Shown here piece by piece: positions 12,436 through 24,685 of a stretch of 64,000 bases of DNA. Below the pieces are notes generated by a model. That model saw only the letters and a list, made by a program, of their open reading frames with translations. It searched no databases and was not told the DNA's origin. The stretch comes from Sipunculus nudus. Lineage: Eukaryota > Annelida > Sipuncula > Golfingiida > Sipunculidae. A program made the translations under genes and the position numbers. Location: the NCBI GenBank assembly GCA_026874595.1, contig CM049318.1, positions 26,376,956-26,440,955 of the forward strand, written 5' to 3'. The first letter of the stretch is position 1. Every line of letters begins with the position of its first letter.

Positions 12436-13475
12436 GTTATTTGCAATATTTTAAAGTGGAAAATTTGACGAATATACCATATCCCAAGGGGGAATGAATC
12501 AAATATTGCGTAACTCTACTTTTAATTTAAATTTAACGTAAGCTATATTTTCTATTTTAAAATACTTCGAAAATGTTACAGTTAACCCGAAATAAGTAAG
12601 GGCATAGAATGAGAATCTGTTTTTTTTTTCATATACGCAAGACTATCCAAAAAGAAGACCTTACTCTGTTGTACTCTTAGCCCATTCCTCAATTTATTAA
12701 ACGGTTACAGGTGAAACTGCAAAGAACGGCTCAAATCTGTGCGTTTCATTTCTTACTATTATTTTCACTATCTAAGTGTTAAGTTTAAAAAAATTACTAT
12801 ACCATGCTCTCTCCTCATCGTTTATTTATTCACTGATCCTCCGCTCGTTATCGCACAGGTATTCTACAAAGACTGAGATTTGAACAGTGTACAGCATCTC
12901 ACGAATATTCAACTACGCACCAACTAAATTAAGACTTGTCATTCCTATTTTAAATGTCTTTCTAATAAACATGCTTGACGATATCACATAAAAATAAACT
13001 CCTCATTTTTACATCAGAAATACTACAACATCTGCAAATGAACAAATGTGCCACAGTTTTAGTAGTTGAATGTTTGATCGAGATTGCATAATTCCTGGAG
13101 AGTTAATAATAGATTACGTAATGAGCATTTCGTAAACAGGAAAATTAACCTCAGTTTCATGTTTGATCCCGTTTTTCATGACACTCAAACAATCGCTCAA
13201 ATTCGAATATGATCAAATCAGAGGAACCAAACAATCTATATTGAACCAAATGTAAAAAAAAAATGTTACTTCTGCTTATTTGGTCAAATCCGTATGGCGA
13301 TCAAAAGAGTAGTGTACTCTTTCATTATATGCCAAACGAACATATTGGATTGACCGAGCAAGCAGACAACATTACATTTGATTAATCAGATACATTATTT
13401 TTCTGATATTCTGTCAAGACGACATTAAAATTCACAGTTAATTCCATCAGGCATTTTTCAACATCTGCAGATGAA
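12436..13475. repeat. Monomer M13, class B1
   Basis: Pure B1 with CAGTTAACCC near 12579 and GAGTTAATAATAG in the middle; the latter is shared with M2. Confidence 0.93.
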
Positions 13476-14507
13476 GTTATTTGCAATATTTTTAAGTTCA
13501 ATATTTCATGAATATACAATATCCCACGGGGAAATAATCAAATATTGCGTAACTCTAATTTTAATTTTAAGTTTAATGTAAGCTATATTTTCTATTTAAG
13601 ATACTTTGAAAATGTTATAGTAAACTCGAAATAAGTAAGGGCATAGAATGAGAATCTGTTTTATTTTATATACGCAACACTATCCAAAAAGAAGACCTTA
13701 CTCTGTTATACTCTTAGCCCATTCCTCAATTTATAAAAGGGTTCCAAGTGTAACTGCAAAGTAAGGCTCAAATCTTTGCATTTCATTTCTTACTATTATT
13801 TTCACTATCTAACTGTAAAGTTTAAAAAAAAATTACTATACCATGCTCTCTCCTCATCCTTTAGTGTATTCACTGATCCTCCGCTCATTTTTGCACAGGT
13901 ATTCTACAAAGACTGAGATTTGAACAGTGTACAGCATCTCATGAATATTCAACTACGCACCAACTAAATTAAGACTTGTCATTCTCTTTTTAACTGTCAT
14001 TCTAATAAACATGCTTGACGATAACACATAAAAATAACCTCCTCTTTTTTACATCAGAAATACTACATCTGCAGATGAACAAATGTGCCACAGTTTTAGT
14101 AGTTGAAGGTTTGATCGAGATTGCGTACTTCCAGGTATGTGAATAAAAGAATACGTAATGAGCATTTCGTAAAGATGACAATTAACCTCAGTTTCATGTT
14201 TGATCCCGTTTTAATGCCACTCAATTAATCGCTCAAATTCGAATATGATAATATCAGAAGATCCAAACCATCTATATAGCACCAAATGTAAAAAATGTTA
14301 CTTCTGCTTATTTGGTCAAATCCGTATGGCGATCAAAAGAGTAGTGTACTCTTTCATTATATGCCAAAAGAACATATTGGATTGACCGAGCAAGCAGACA
14401 ACATAACATTTGATTAATCAGATATTGTATTTTTCTGTTATTCTGTCAAGACGACATAAAAATTCACATGTAATTCCATTAGGCCTTTTTCAACATCTGC
14501 AGATGAA
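13476..14507. repeat. Monomer M14, class A
   Basis: Pure class A, sister of M12 by CCCACGGGG and AGGCCTTTTTC. Private TTGAAGGTTTG near 14103. Confidence 0.93.
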
Positions 14508-15545
14508 GTTATTTGCAATATTTTAAAGTTGAAAATTTGACGAATATACCATATCCCAAGGGGGAATGAATCAAATATTGCGTAACTCTACTTTTAATTT
14601 AAATTTAACGTAAGCTATATTTTCTATTTTAAAATACTTCGAAAATGTTACAGTTAACCCGAAATAAGTAAGGGCATAGAATGAGAATCTGTTTTTTTTT
14701 TCATATACGCAACAGTATCCAAAAAGAAGACCTTACTCTGTTGTACTCTTAGCCCATTCCTCAATTTATTAAACGGTTACAGGTGAAACTGCAAAGAACG
14801 GCTCAAATCTGTGCATTTCATTTCTTACTATTATTTTCACTATCTAAGTGTTAAGTTTAAAAAAATTACTATACCATGCTCTCTCCTCATCGTTTATTTA
14901 TTCACTGATCCTCCGCTCGTTATCGCACAGGTATTCTACAAAGACTGAGATTTGAACAGTGTACAGCATCTCACGAATATTCAACTACGCACCAACTAAA
15001 TTAAGACTTGTCATTCCTATTTTAAATGTCTTTCTAATAAACATGCTTGACGATTTCACATAAAAATAAACTCCTCATTTTTACATCAGAAATACTACAA
15101 CATCTGCAAATGAACAAATGTGCCACAGTTTTAGTAGTTGAATGTTTGATCGAGATTGCGTAATTCCTGGAGAGTGAATATAGATTACGTAATGAGCATT
15201 TCGTAAACAGGAAAATTAACCTCAGTTTCATGTTTGATCCCGTTTTTCATGACACTCAAACAATCGCTCAAATTCGAATATGATCAAATCAGAGGAACCA
15301 AACAATCTATATTGAACCAAATGTAAAAAAAAATGTTACTTCTGCTTATTTGGTCAAATCCGTATGGCGATCAAAAGAGTAGTGTACTCTTTCATTATAT
15401 GCCAAACGAACATATTGGATTGACCGAGCAAGCAGACAACATTACATTTGATTAATCAGATACATTATTTTTCTGATATTCTGTCAAGACGACATTAAAA
15501 TTCACAGTTAATTCCATCAGGCATTTTTCAACATCTGCAGATGAA
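14508..15545. repeat. Monomer M15, class B1
   Basis: Pure B1 with GACGATTTCACAT near 15050, a tracer shared with M24 and M30. Confidence 0.93.
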
Positions 15546-16579
15546 GTTATTTGCAATATTTTTAAGTTCAATATTTCATGAATATACAATATCCCAAGGG
15601 GAAATAATCAAATATTGCGTAACTCTAATTTTAATTTTAAGTTTAATGTAAGCTATATTTTCTATTTAAGATACTTCGAAAATGTTATAGTAAACTCGAA
15701 ATAAGTAAGGGCATAGAATGAGAATCTGTTTTTTTTTTATATACGCAACACTATCCAAAAAGAAGACCTTACTCTGTTATACTCTTAGCCCATTCCTCAA
15801 TTTATAAAAGGGTTCCAAGTGTAACTGCAAAGTAAGGCTCAAATCTTTGCATTTCATTTCTTTCTATTATTTTCAATATCTAACTGTAAAGTTTAAAAAA
15901 AAATTACTATACAATGCTCTCTCCTCATCCTTTATGTATTCACTGATCCTCCGCTCATTTTTGCACAGGCATTCTACAAAGACTGAGATTTGAACAGTGT
16001 ACAGCATCTCATGAATATTCAACTACGCACCAACTAAATTAAGACTTGTCATTCTCTTTTTAACTGTCATTCTAATAAACATGCTTGACGATAACACATA
16101 AAAATAACCTCCTCTTCTTTACATCAGAAATACTACATCTGCAGATGAACAAATGTGCCACAGTTTTAGTATAGTTAAATGTTTGATCGAGATTGCGTAC
16201 TTCCAGGAATGTGAATAAAAGAATACGTAATGAGCATTTTGTAAAGATGACAATTAACCTCAGTTTCATGTTTGATCCCGTTTTAATGCCACTCAATTAA
16301 TCGCTCAAATTCGAATATGATAATATCAGAAGATCCAAACCATCTATATAGCACCAAATGTAAAAAATGTTACTTCTGCTTATTTGGTCAAATCCGTATG
16401 GCGATCAAAAGAGTAGTGTACTCTTTCATTATATGCCAAAAGAACATATTGGATTGACCGAGCAAGCAGACAACATAACATTTGATTAATCAGATATTGC
16501 ATTTTTCTGTTATTCTGTCAAGACGACATAAAAATTCACATGTAATTCCATTAGGCCTTTTTCAACATCTGCAGATGAA
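15546..16579. repeat. Monomer M16, class A
   Basis: Class A with a long T run (GTTTTTTTTTTATAT near 15728) where other A copies read GTTTTATTTTATAT, and TTAGTATAGTTAAATG near 16167 shared with M1. Confidence 0.93.
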
Positions 16580-16806
16580 GTTATTTGCAATATTTTAAAG
16601 TTGAAAATTTGAAGAATATACCAAATCCCAAGGGGAAATGAATCAAATATTGCGTAACTCTACTTTTAATTTAAATTTAACGTAAGCTATATTTTCTATT
16701 TTAAAATACTTGGAAAATGTTATAGTTAACCCGAAATAAGTAAGGGCATAGAATGAGAATATGGTTTTTTTTCATATACGCAACACTATCCAAAAAGAAG
16801 ACCTTA

Positions 16807-16820
16807 CTCTGTTGTACTCT
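16807..16820. repeat. Left target-site duplication of the LINE insertion
   Basis: CTCTGTTGTACTCT, identical to 18699-18712. The following T may extend it to 15 bp, which cannot be separated from the T run of the element tail. Confidence 0.93.
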
Positions 16821-16856
16821 TTTTTTTTTTTTTATATTGTTTTTTTTTTTTATATT
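16821..16856 (-). other. LINE 3' tail, two copies of an A-run plus CAATAT unit
   Basis: On the minus strand the element ends CAATAT-A12-CAATAT-A13. The first T after 16820 may belong to the target. The repeated hexamer between A runs suggests slippage during reverse transcription or an inherently repetitive tail. Confidence 0.85.
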
Positions 16857-16857
16857 G

Positions 16858-16863
16858 TTTATT
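16858..16863 (-). promoter_or_regulatory. Candidate polyadenylation hexamer AATAAA
   Basis: TTTATT on the plus strand gives AATAAA on the element strand, immediately before the CAATAT/A-run tail. Such a close position is unusual for cleavage downstream of the hexamer, so the role is tentative. Confidence 0.4.
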
Positions 16864-16974
16864 ATAAAACAGGATATATACATGCATAATCTATACATAT
16901 GTATGCGTACACAATCAAGTAACCATACAAACAAATTAAATTTCTTATGAAATTCCAGCTCTAAACAAAGGAAA

Positions 16975-16985
16975 GGGGGGGGGGG
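16975..16985. repeat. G11 homopolymer in the LINE 3' UTR
   Basis: Eleven consecutive G on the plus strand, the only long G run in an otherwise AT-rich window; its length may be uncertain because homopolymers are error-prone. Confidence 0.85.
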
Positions 16986-17070
16986 ATGTTACATCAATAT
17001 GAAAGGGTAAAATTAAACTACCATGTATTATACAATAAATTAAAAACAAGAGCTTAATTCAAAATTTAAC

Positions 17071-17400
17071 TCACAACCAAAAAAACTTAATTCAAGGTTA
17101 AACTCCCATAAGGTATACAAAATTATCTAAATTTAAACAACACCACCTAATATTACAATCAAAATTAACCTCACAACCCAAAACTTAATTTCGAATCAAA
17201 ATCCCATAATATATGCAAAGTTATCAACATTTAACAAAACAATACAAATGTGAAATATACCAATAATCTTACTATGAAACTATTCTAAATTTAAACGGAC
17301 ATAATGTATGCAAAAGTATCCAAATAAAATATTAACATGACAAAACATAACTTAAAATGTATCCATAACCTTACTTTAGATTTAAACGGACAAATCTGAA
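17071..17400. repeat. Diverged tandem repeats of about 95-100 bp in the LINE 3' UTR
   Basis: TCACAACC recurs at 17071 and 17171, CATA(A)T/GTATGCAAA-like words at 17107, 17205 and 17300, and TTTAAACGGAC at 17290 and 17391. About three degenerate copies fit. Tandem repeats in 3' UTRs are known in several LINE families. Confidence 0.6.
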
Positions 17401-17926
17401 ATCAAACGTCTATTACTAATGGAAAGATTTGACAAACTAAAATCTTTAGAAAAAGGATGAAAACCATCTGAAATAAAAACATTAAAACATAATTACAGAA
17501 AATGTTTCCAGGACACAATCAACTTAAGAAACTCTTAATCAAAAAGCAAGGAAATGACATGATTTGTAGTTTTACAAATTAATCTAAATAATATTAAATA
17601 TCTTTTCACGAGTAAAATTGTATATCCCAGAAAGAAAACTAATTTAAATAAATAGACCAAAATTCAATTGTTAATAATCTGGATTGTTTTGTCTATACCT
17701 GCACATTTACAGGAACTGAAAAGGAACATGATAATAGAAAATAGAAAATTTAAACTGTATACATTATTCCCCTATAATACATAGTCCTGTTTAAATCTTA
17801 ATCCTTTTCAATTTGTATCTAGAGTAATTTAAAATCGACTAAAATAAACTAAAATTGCCTATATTAATTTACAATCTTTCTCTTCATAATATTAATTTAA
17901 ACTATACTGTCATATCTAGAGTTACA

Positions 17927-18698
17927 TCAAACTTTTAAAGTCAAAACATTATCATCTACATCGCATAATGCACTGTTCTGGCACCAAAGATCTTTAAATA
18001 TCTTAAACCTCTGTTCACCACTACGTTTACTATAGATATATTCTTCCGTTATCCCATTTCTAACCGACGCATTAAAATAGCTCAAAATATTCAACTGTAT
18101 TGAATTTAATCTTTTGTTTCGATTCAACCACAATACATATTTTCCAGTATATAACAAAAAGTCTAACAGTAGAATGCACTTATTTGATAACTCCTTCCAC
18201 CTATGACTGAAACCAAAACAAAGAGTAAACATATTAAGCATAACCTTCTTTCCTGCTACTCGATAAAATAAGTCTTTCACAGACTCCCAAAATTTCTGCG
18301 CAGTTACACAATCTACAAAAACATGCAAATTACCCTCTGGTTTACCACATACATCGCATAGATTAGATATAACAATTTTACTCCTATGCAAATACACCAT
18401 GGAGGGAAGTACAAAATGTAAAAATTTCCAGTTCATATCAAGATGAAGTCTGTCGTTTAACTTTTTATAACAGCCAGTAAAAATATGTTTGGCCTCTAAA
18501 TGCTTGTTAAATATAGAGCGCCACCTATCGACACACTTCGGACTTTTTGTTGTTAACAAGTACCCATACAAAGTTTTCAGTTTAAATTTCGTATGATGCA
18601 AAATTTCATCTTTATCTTGTTTTATACCATAATAATAAACATAACCTGAATCTCTCCCTCTTCTCAATTCCGGTATCCAACTCTGTAGAATATTTTCT
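17927..18698 (-). pseudogene. LINE ORF2 C-terminal fragment with CCHC zinc-knuckle (zf-RVT-like)
   Basis: The open frame runs on the minus strand to a TGA at 17929-17927. Upstream it continues for about ten codons into satellite sequence, so those first residues (MRNGLRVQQ, with a TTG start) belong to the target and not to the element. Element-encoded residues are about 10 to 266 of that frame. Visible motifs: C124-x2-C127-x7-H135-x4-C140, the CCHC pattern of the zinc-binding domain downstream of the reverse transcriptase in many LINE ORF2 proteins, followed by VDC...FWESV and a GKYVLWLNRNKR stretch (about 195-206) typical of the same region. The catalytic reverse-transcriptase and endonuclease parts are absent, so it is a nonfunctional remnant. 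The frame has no internal stop, which suggests a fairly young insertion. No promoter is expected. Confidence 0.85.
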
Positions 18699-18712
18699 CT
18701 CTGTTGTACTCT
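18699..18712. repeat. Right target-site duplication of the LINE insertion
   Basis: CTCTGTTGTACTCT, identical to 16807-16820, followed directly by the rest of monomer M17 (TAGCCCATTCC). The same sequence occurs once, uninterrupted, at 20768-20781 in M19. Confidence 0.93.
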
Positions 18713-19507
18713 TAGCCCATTCCTCAATTTATTAAACGGTTACAGGTGAAACTGCAAAGAACGGCTCGATTCTGTGCATTTCATTTCTTACTATTATTTT
18801 CACTATCTAAGTGTTAAGTTTAAAAAATTTACTATACCATGCTCTCTCCTCATCGTTTATTTATTCACTGATCCTCCGCTCATTATCGCACAGGTATTCT
18901 ACAAAGACTGAGATTTGAACAGTGTACAGCATCTCACGAATATTCAACTACGCACCAACTAAATTAAGACTTGTCATTCCTTTTTTAAATGTCTTTCTAA
19001 TAAACATGCTTGACGATATCACATAAAAATAAACTCCTCTTTTTCACATCAGAAATACTACAACATCTGCAAATGAACAAATGTGCCACAGTTTTAGTAC
19101 TTGAATATTTGATCGAGATTGCGTAATTCCTGGAGAGTGAATAAAAGATTACGTAATGAGCATTTCGTAAACAGGAAAATTAACCTCAGTTTCATGTTTG
19201 ATCCCGTTTTTCATGACACTCAAACAATCGCTCAAATTCGAATATGATCAAATCAGAGGAACCAAACAATCTATATTGAACCAAATGTAAAAAAATGTTA
19301 CTTCTGCTTATTTGGTCAAATCCGTATGGCGATCAAAAGAGTAGTGTACTCTTTCATTATGTGCCAAACGAACATATTGGATTGACCGAGCAAGCAGACA
19401 ACATTACATTTGATTAATCAGATACATTATTTTTCTGATATTCTGTCAAGACGACATTAAAATTCACAGTTAATTCCATCAGTCATTTTTCAACATCTGC
19501 AGATGAA

Positions 19508-20540
19508 GTTATTTGCAATATTTTTAAGTTCAATATTTCATGAATATACAATATCCCAAGGGGAAATAATCAAATATTGCGTAACTCTAATTTTAATTTT
19601 AAGTTTAATGTAAGCTATATTTTCTATTTAAGATACTTCGAAAATGTTATAGTAAACTCGAGATAAGTAAGGGCATTGAATGAGAATCTGTTTTATTTTA
19701 TATACGCAACACTATCCAAAAAGAAGACCTTACTCTGTTATACTCTTAGCCCATTAATCAATTTATAAAAGGGTTCCAAGTGTAACTGCAAAGTAAGGCT
19801 CAAATCTTTGCATTTCATTTCTTACTATTATTTTCACTATCTAACTGTAAAGTTTAAAAAAAAAATTACTATACCATGCTCTCTCCTCATCCTTTAGTGT
19901 ATTCACTGATCCTCCGCTTATTTTTGCACAGGCATTCTACAAAGACTGAGATTTGAACAGTGTACAGCATCTCATGAATATTCAACTACGCACCAACTAA
20001 ATTAAGACTTGTCATTCTCTTTTTAACTGTCATTCTAATAAACATGCTTGACGATAACACATAAAAATAACCTCCTCTTTTTTACATCAGAAATACTACA
20101 TCTGCAGATGAACAAATGTGCCACAGTTTTAGTAGTTGAATGTTTGATCGAGATTGCGTACTTCCAGGAATGTGAATAAAAGAATACGTAATGAGCATTT
20201 CGTAAAGATGACAATTAACCTCAGTTTCATGTTTGATCCCGTTTTAATGCCACTCAATTAATCGCTCAAATTCGAATATGATAATATCAGAAGATCCAAA
20301 CCATCTATATAGCACCAAATGTAAAAAATGTTACTTCTGCTTATTTGGTCAAATCCGTATGGCGATCAAAAGAGTAGTGTACTCTTTCATTATATGCCAA
20401 AAGAACATATTGGATTGACCGAGCAAGCAGACAACATAACATTTGATTAATCAGATATTGCATTTTTCTGTTATTCTGTCAAGACGACATAAAAATTCAC
20501 ATGTAATTCCATTAGGCATTTTTTAACATCTGCAGATGAA
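19508..20540. repeat. Monomer M18, class A
   Basis: Pure class A; private AACTCGAGATAAG near 19656 and CCCATTAATCAA near 19750. Confidence 0.93.
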
Positions 20541-21576
20541 GTTATTTGCAATATTTTAAAGTTGAATATTTCATGAATATACAATATCCCAAGGGGAAAT
20601 AATCAAATATTGCGTAACTCTAATTTTAATTTTAAGTTTAATGTAAGCTATATTTTCTATTTAAGATACTTCGAAAATGTTATAGTAAACTCGAAATAAG
20701 TAAGGGCATAGAATGAGAATATGGTTTTTTTTTCATATACGCAACACTATCCAAAAAGAAGACCTTACTCTGTTGTACTCTTAGCCCATTCCTCAATTTA
20801 TTAAACGGTTACAGGTGAAACTGCAAATAACGGCTCGATTCTGTGCATTTCATTTCTTACTATTATTTTCACTATCTAAGTGTTAAGTTTAAAAAATTTA
20901 CTATACCATGCTCTCTCCTCATCGTTTATTTATTCACTGATCCTCCGCTCATTATCGCACAGGTATTCTACAAAGACTGAGATTTGAACAGTGTACAGCA
21001 TCTCACGAATATTCAACTACGCACCGACTAAATTAAGACTTGTCATTCCTTTTTTAAATTTCTTTCTAATAAACATGCTTGACGATATCACATAAAAATA
21101 AACTCCTCTTTTTCACATCAGAAATACTACAACATCTGCAAATGAACAAATGTGCCACAGTTTTAGTACTTGAATATTTGATCGAGATTGCGTAATTCCT
21201 GGAGAGTGAATAAAAGATTACGTAATGAGCAATTCGTAAACAGGAAAATTAACCTCAGTTTCATGTTTGATCCCGTTTTTCATGACACTCAAACAATCCC
21301 TCAAATTCGAATATGATCAAATCAGAGGAACCAAACAATCTATATTGAACCAAATGTAAAAAAATGTTACTTCTGCTTATTTGGTCAAATCCGTATGGCG
21401 ATCAAAAGAGTAGTGTACTCTTTCATTATATGCCAAAAGAACATATTGGATTGACCGAGCAAGCAGACAACATAACATTTGATTAATCAGATATTGCATT
21501 TTTCTGTTATTATGTTAAGACGACATAAAAATTCACATGTAATTCCATTAGGCATTTTTCAACATCTGCAGATGAA
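20541..21576. repeat. Monomer M19, chimera B-A-B-A
   Basis: The first 25 bases are B-like (ATTTTAAAGTTGAA), then A from about 20566, then B1 from between 20700 and 20721, then an A tail after the invariant block, with the ATTATGTTAAG tracer. GAATATGG and CTCTTTTTCACATC tie the B part to M17. It holds the uninterrupted paralogous version of the LINE target. Confidence 0.9.
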
Positions 21577-22610
21577 GTTATTTGCAATATTTTAAAGTGG
21601 AAAATTTGACGAATATACCATATCCCAAGGGGGAATGAATCAAATATTGCGGAACTCTACTTTTAATTTAAATTTAACGTAAGCTATATTTTATATTTTA
21701 AAATACTTCGAAATTGTTAGTTAACCCGAAATAAGTAAGGACATAGAATGAGAATCCGGGTTTTTTTTATATACGCAACACTATCCAAAAAGAAGGCCTT
21801 ACTCTGTTATACTCTTAGCCCATTCCTCAATTTATTAAACGGTTACAGGTGAAACTGCAAAGAACGGCTCAAATCTGTGCATTTCATTTCTTACTATTAT
21901 TTTCACTATCTAAGTGTTAAGTTAAAAAATTTACTATACCATGCTCTCTCCTCATCGTTTATTTATTCACTGATCCTCCGCTCGTTATCGCACAGGTATT
22001 CTACAAAGACTGAGATTTGAACAGTGTACAGCATCTCACGAATATTCAACTACGCACCAACTAAATTAAGACTTGTCATTCCTATTTTAAATGTCTTTCT
22101 AATAAACATGCTTGACGATATCACATAAAAATAAACTCCTCATTTTTACATCAGAAATACTACAACATCTGCAAATGAACAAATGTGCCACAGTTTTAGT
22201 ACTTGAATATTTGATCGAGATTGCGTAATTCCTGGAGAGTGAATAAAAGATCACGTAATGAGCATTTCGTAAACAGGAAAATTAACCTCAGTTTCATGTT
22301 TGATCCCGTTTTTCATGACACTCAAACAATCGCTCAAATTCGAATATGATCAAATCAGAGGAACCAAACAATCTATATTGAACCAAATGTAAAAAAAATG
22401 TTACTTCTGCTTATTTGGTCAAATCCGTATGGCGATCAAAAGAGTAGTGTACTCTTTCATTATGTGCCAAACGAACATATTGGATTGACCGAGCAAGCAG
22501 ACTACATTACATTTGATGAATCAGATACATTATTTTTCTGATATTCTGTCAAGACGACATTAAAATTCACAGTTAATTCCATCAGGCATTTTTCAACATC
22601 TGCAGATGAA
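21577..22610. repeat. Monomer M20, class B2
   Basis: Close copy of M3 (same length 1,034 bp, GTGGAAAATTT, GCGGAACTC). It differs by ATTCCTATTTTAAATG in place of ATTCCTTTTTTAAATG and by GATGAATCAG near the tail. Confidence 0.93.
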
Positions 22611-23647
22611 GTTATTTGCAATATTTTTAAGTTCAATATTTCATGAATATACAATATCCCAAGGGGAAATAATCAAATATTGCGTAACTCTAATTTTAAT
22701 TTTAAGTTTAATGTAAGCTATTTTTTCTATTTAAGATACTTCGAAAATGTTATAGTAAACTCGAAATAAGTAAGGGCATAGAATGAGAATCTGTTTTATT
22801 TAATATACGCCACACTATCCAAAAAGAAGACCTTACTCTGTTATACTCTTAGCCCATTTCTCAATTTATAAAAGGGTTCCAAGTGGATCTGCAAGGTAAG
22901 GCTCAAATCTTTGCATTTCATTTCTTACTATTATTTTCACTATCTAACTGTAAAGTTTGACAAAAAATTACTATACCATGCTCTCTCCTCATCCTTTAGT
23001 GTATTCACTGATCCTCCGCTTATTTTTGCACAGGCATTCTACAAAGACTGAGATTTGAACAGTGTACAGCACAGCATCTCACGAATATTCAACTACGCAC
23101 CAACTAAATTAAGACTTGTCATTTTTTTTTTAATGTCTTTCTAATAAACATGCTTGACGATAACACATAAAAATAACCTCCTCTTTTTTACATCAGAAAT
23201 ACTACATCTGCAGATGAACAAATGTGCCACAGTTTTAGTAGTTGAATGTTTGATCGAGATTGCGTACTTCCAGGAATGTGAATAAAAGAATACGTAATGA
23301 GCATTTCGTAAAGATGACAATTAACCTCAGTTTCATGTTTGATCCCGTTTTAATGCCACTCAATTAATCGCTCAAATTCGAATATGATAATATCAGAAGA
23401 TCCAAACCATCTATATAGCACCAAATTTTAAAAAATGTTACTTCTGCTTATTTGGTCAAATCCGTATGGCGATCAAAAGAGTAGTGTACTCTTTCATTAT
23501 ATGCCAAAAGAACATATTGGATTGACCGAGCAAGCAGACAACATAACATTTGATTAATCAGATATTGCATTTTTCTGTTATTCTGTCAAGACGACATAAA
23601 AATTCACATGTAATTCCATTAGGCATTTTTCAACATCTGCAGATGAA
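22611..23647. repeat. Monomer M21, class A, CACAG-insertion subtype
   Basis: Same subtype as M4, M6 and M8; private AAGTGGATCTGC near 22881 for AAGTGTAACTGC. Confidence 0.93.
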
Positions 23648-24685
23648 GTTATTTGCAATATTTTAAAGTTGAAAATTTGACGAATATACCATATCCCAAG
23701 GGGGAATGAATCAAATATTGCGTAACTCTACTTTTAATTTAAATTTAACGTAAGCTATATTTTCTATTTTAAAATACTTCGAAAATGTTATAGTTAACCC
23801 GAAATAAGTAAGGGCATAGAATCAGAATCTGGTTTTTTTTTCATATACGCAACACTTTCCAAAAAGAAGACCTTACTCTGTTGTACTCTTAACCCATTCC
23901 TCAATTTATTAAACGGTTACAGGTGAAACTGCAAAGAACGGCTCGATTCTGTGCATTTCATTTCTTACTATTATTTTCACTATCTAAGTGTTAAGTTTAA
24001 AAAATTTACTATACCATGCTCTCTCCTCATCGTTTATTTATTCACTGATCCTCCGCTCATTATCGCACAGGTATTCTACAAAGACTGAGATTTGAACAGT
24101 GTACAGCATCTCACGAATATTCAACTACGCACCAACTAAATTAAGACTTGTCATTCCTTTTTTAAATGTCTTTCTAATAAACATGCTTGACGATATCACA
24201 TAAAAATAAACTCCTCATTTTTACATCAGAAATACTACAACATCTGCAAATGAACAAATGTGCCACAGTTTTAGTACTTGAATATTCGATCGAGATTGCG
24301 TAATTCCTGGAGAGTGAATAAAAGATTACGTAATGAGCATTTCGTAAAAAGGAAAATTAATCTCAGTTTCATGTTTGATCCCGTTTTTCATGACACTCAA
24401 ACAATCGCTCAAATTCGAATATGATCAAATCAGAGGAACCAAACAATCTATATTGAACCAAATGTAAAAAAAATGTTACTTCTGCTTATTTGGTCAAATC
24501 CGTATGGCGATCAAAAGAGTAGTGTACTCTTTCATTATGTGCCAAACGAACATATTGGATTGACCGAGCAAGCAGACTACATTACATTTGATGAATCAGA
24601 TACATTATTTTTCTGATATTCTGTCAAGACGACATTAAAATTCACAGTTAATTCCATCAGGCATTTTTCAACATCTGCAGATGAA
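23648..24685. repeat. Monomer M22, class B1
   Basis: Same subtype as M5, M7 and M9 (GAATCAGAATCTGG, TTCGATCGAG, AAAAAGG). With M21 it is the single right-hand counterpart of the triplicated dimer at 3106-9330. Confidence 0.93.

Larger units (their letters stand above)
1..16820. repeat. Satellite array, left segment (monomers M1 to M17 first part)
   Basis: Direct head-to-tail copies of an approximately 1,035-bp AT-rich monomer; no copy is inverted. Monomer starts were set at GTTATTTGCAATATT, which recurs at 1, 1036, 2072, 3106, 4144, 5182, 6219, 7257, 8294, 9331, 10364, 11405, 12436, 13476, 14508, 15546 and 16580. Complete monomers are 1,031 to 1,041 bp, with most length change in the T run near offset 210, the A run near offset 350 and the A run near offset 820. 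Classes A and B alternate strictly from 3106 onward, giving dimers of 2,070 to 2,076 bp. No frame stays open across copies, so I regard the segment as noncoding. Function is unknown; centromeric or heterochromatic satellite is the usual role for such arrays. Confidence 0.98.
16864..17926 (-). other. LINE 3' untranslated region
   Basis: AT-rich, stop-rich sequence between the ORF stop and the tail. It holds a G11 homopolymer (16975-16985) and diverged tandem repeats (17071-17400). I see no other coding frame. Confidence 0.8.
16821..18698 (-). mobile_element. 5'-truncated non-LTR retrotransposon (LINE) fragment
   Basis: An 1,878-bp segment unrelated to the satellite, inserted in M17 and read on the minus strand. 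Hallmarks are a poly(A)-type 3' end (T runs at 16821-16833 and 16840-16851), a 14-bp target duplication, loss of the whole 5' part, and a C-terminal ORF2-like reading frame followed by about 1.06 kb of noncoding 3' sequence. Element polarity implies that target-primed reverse transcription started from a plus-strand nick close to GTACTCT/TAGCC. Without endonuclease and reverse-transcriptase domains it cannot move on its own. The clade cannot be named from this tail. Confidence 0.93.
16580..19507. repeat. Monomer M17, class B1, split by a LINE insertion
   Basis: Total 2,928 bp. Removing the 1,878-bp insert (16821-18698) and one copy of the 14-bp target duplication leaves 1,036 bp, exactly a normal monomer. 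GAATATGG near 16757 and CTCTTTTTCACATC near 19037 are shared with M19, its closest relative in the window. Confidence 0.95.

Noticed and set aside
16701-16950. Overlapping short frames at the LINE 3' end, mostly Lys or Phe codons
   Set aside because: They are translations of the poly(A)/poly(T) tail fused to satellite sequence.
16821-18698. Satellite-associated DNA transposon or Helitron
   Set aside because: There are no terminal inverted repeats and no Rep/helicase motifs; the A-rich 3' end, 14-bp duplication and CCHC domain fit a LINE.
17927-18727. A complete 266-residue protein starting at 18727
   Set aside because: The first residues come from satellite target sequence with a TTG start; the element part is only the C-terminal end of a LINE ORF2.
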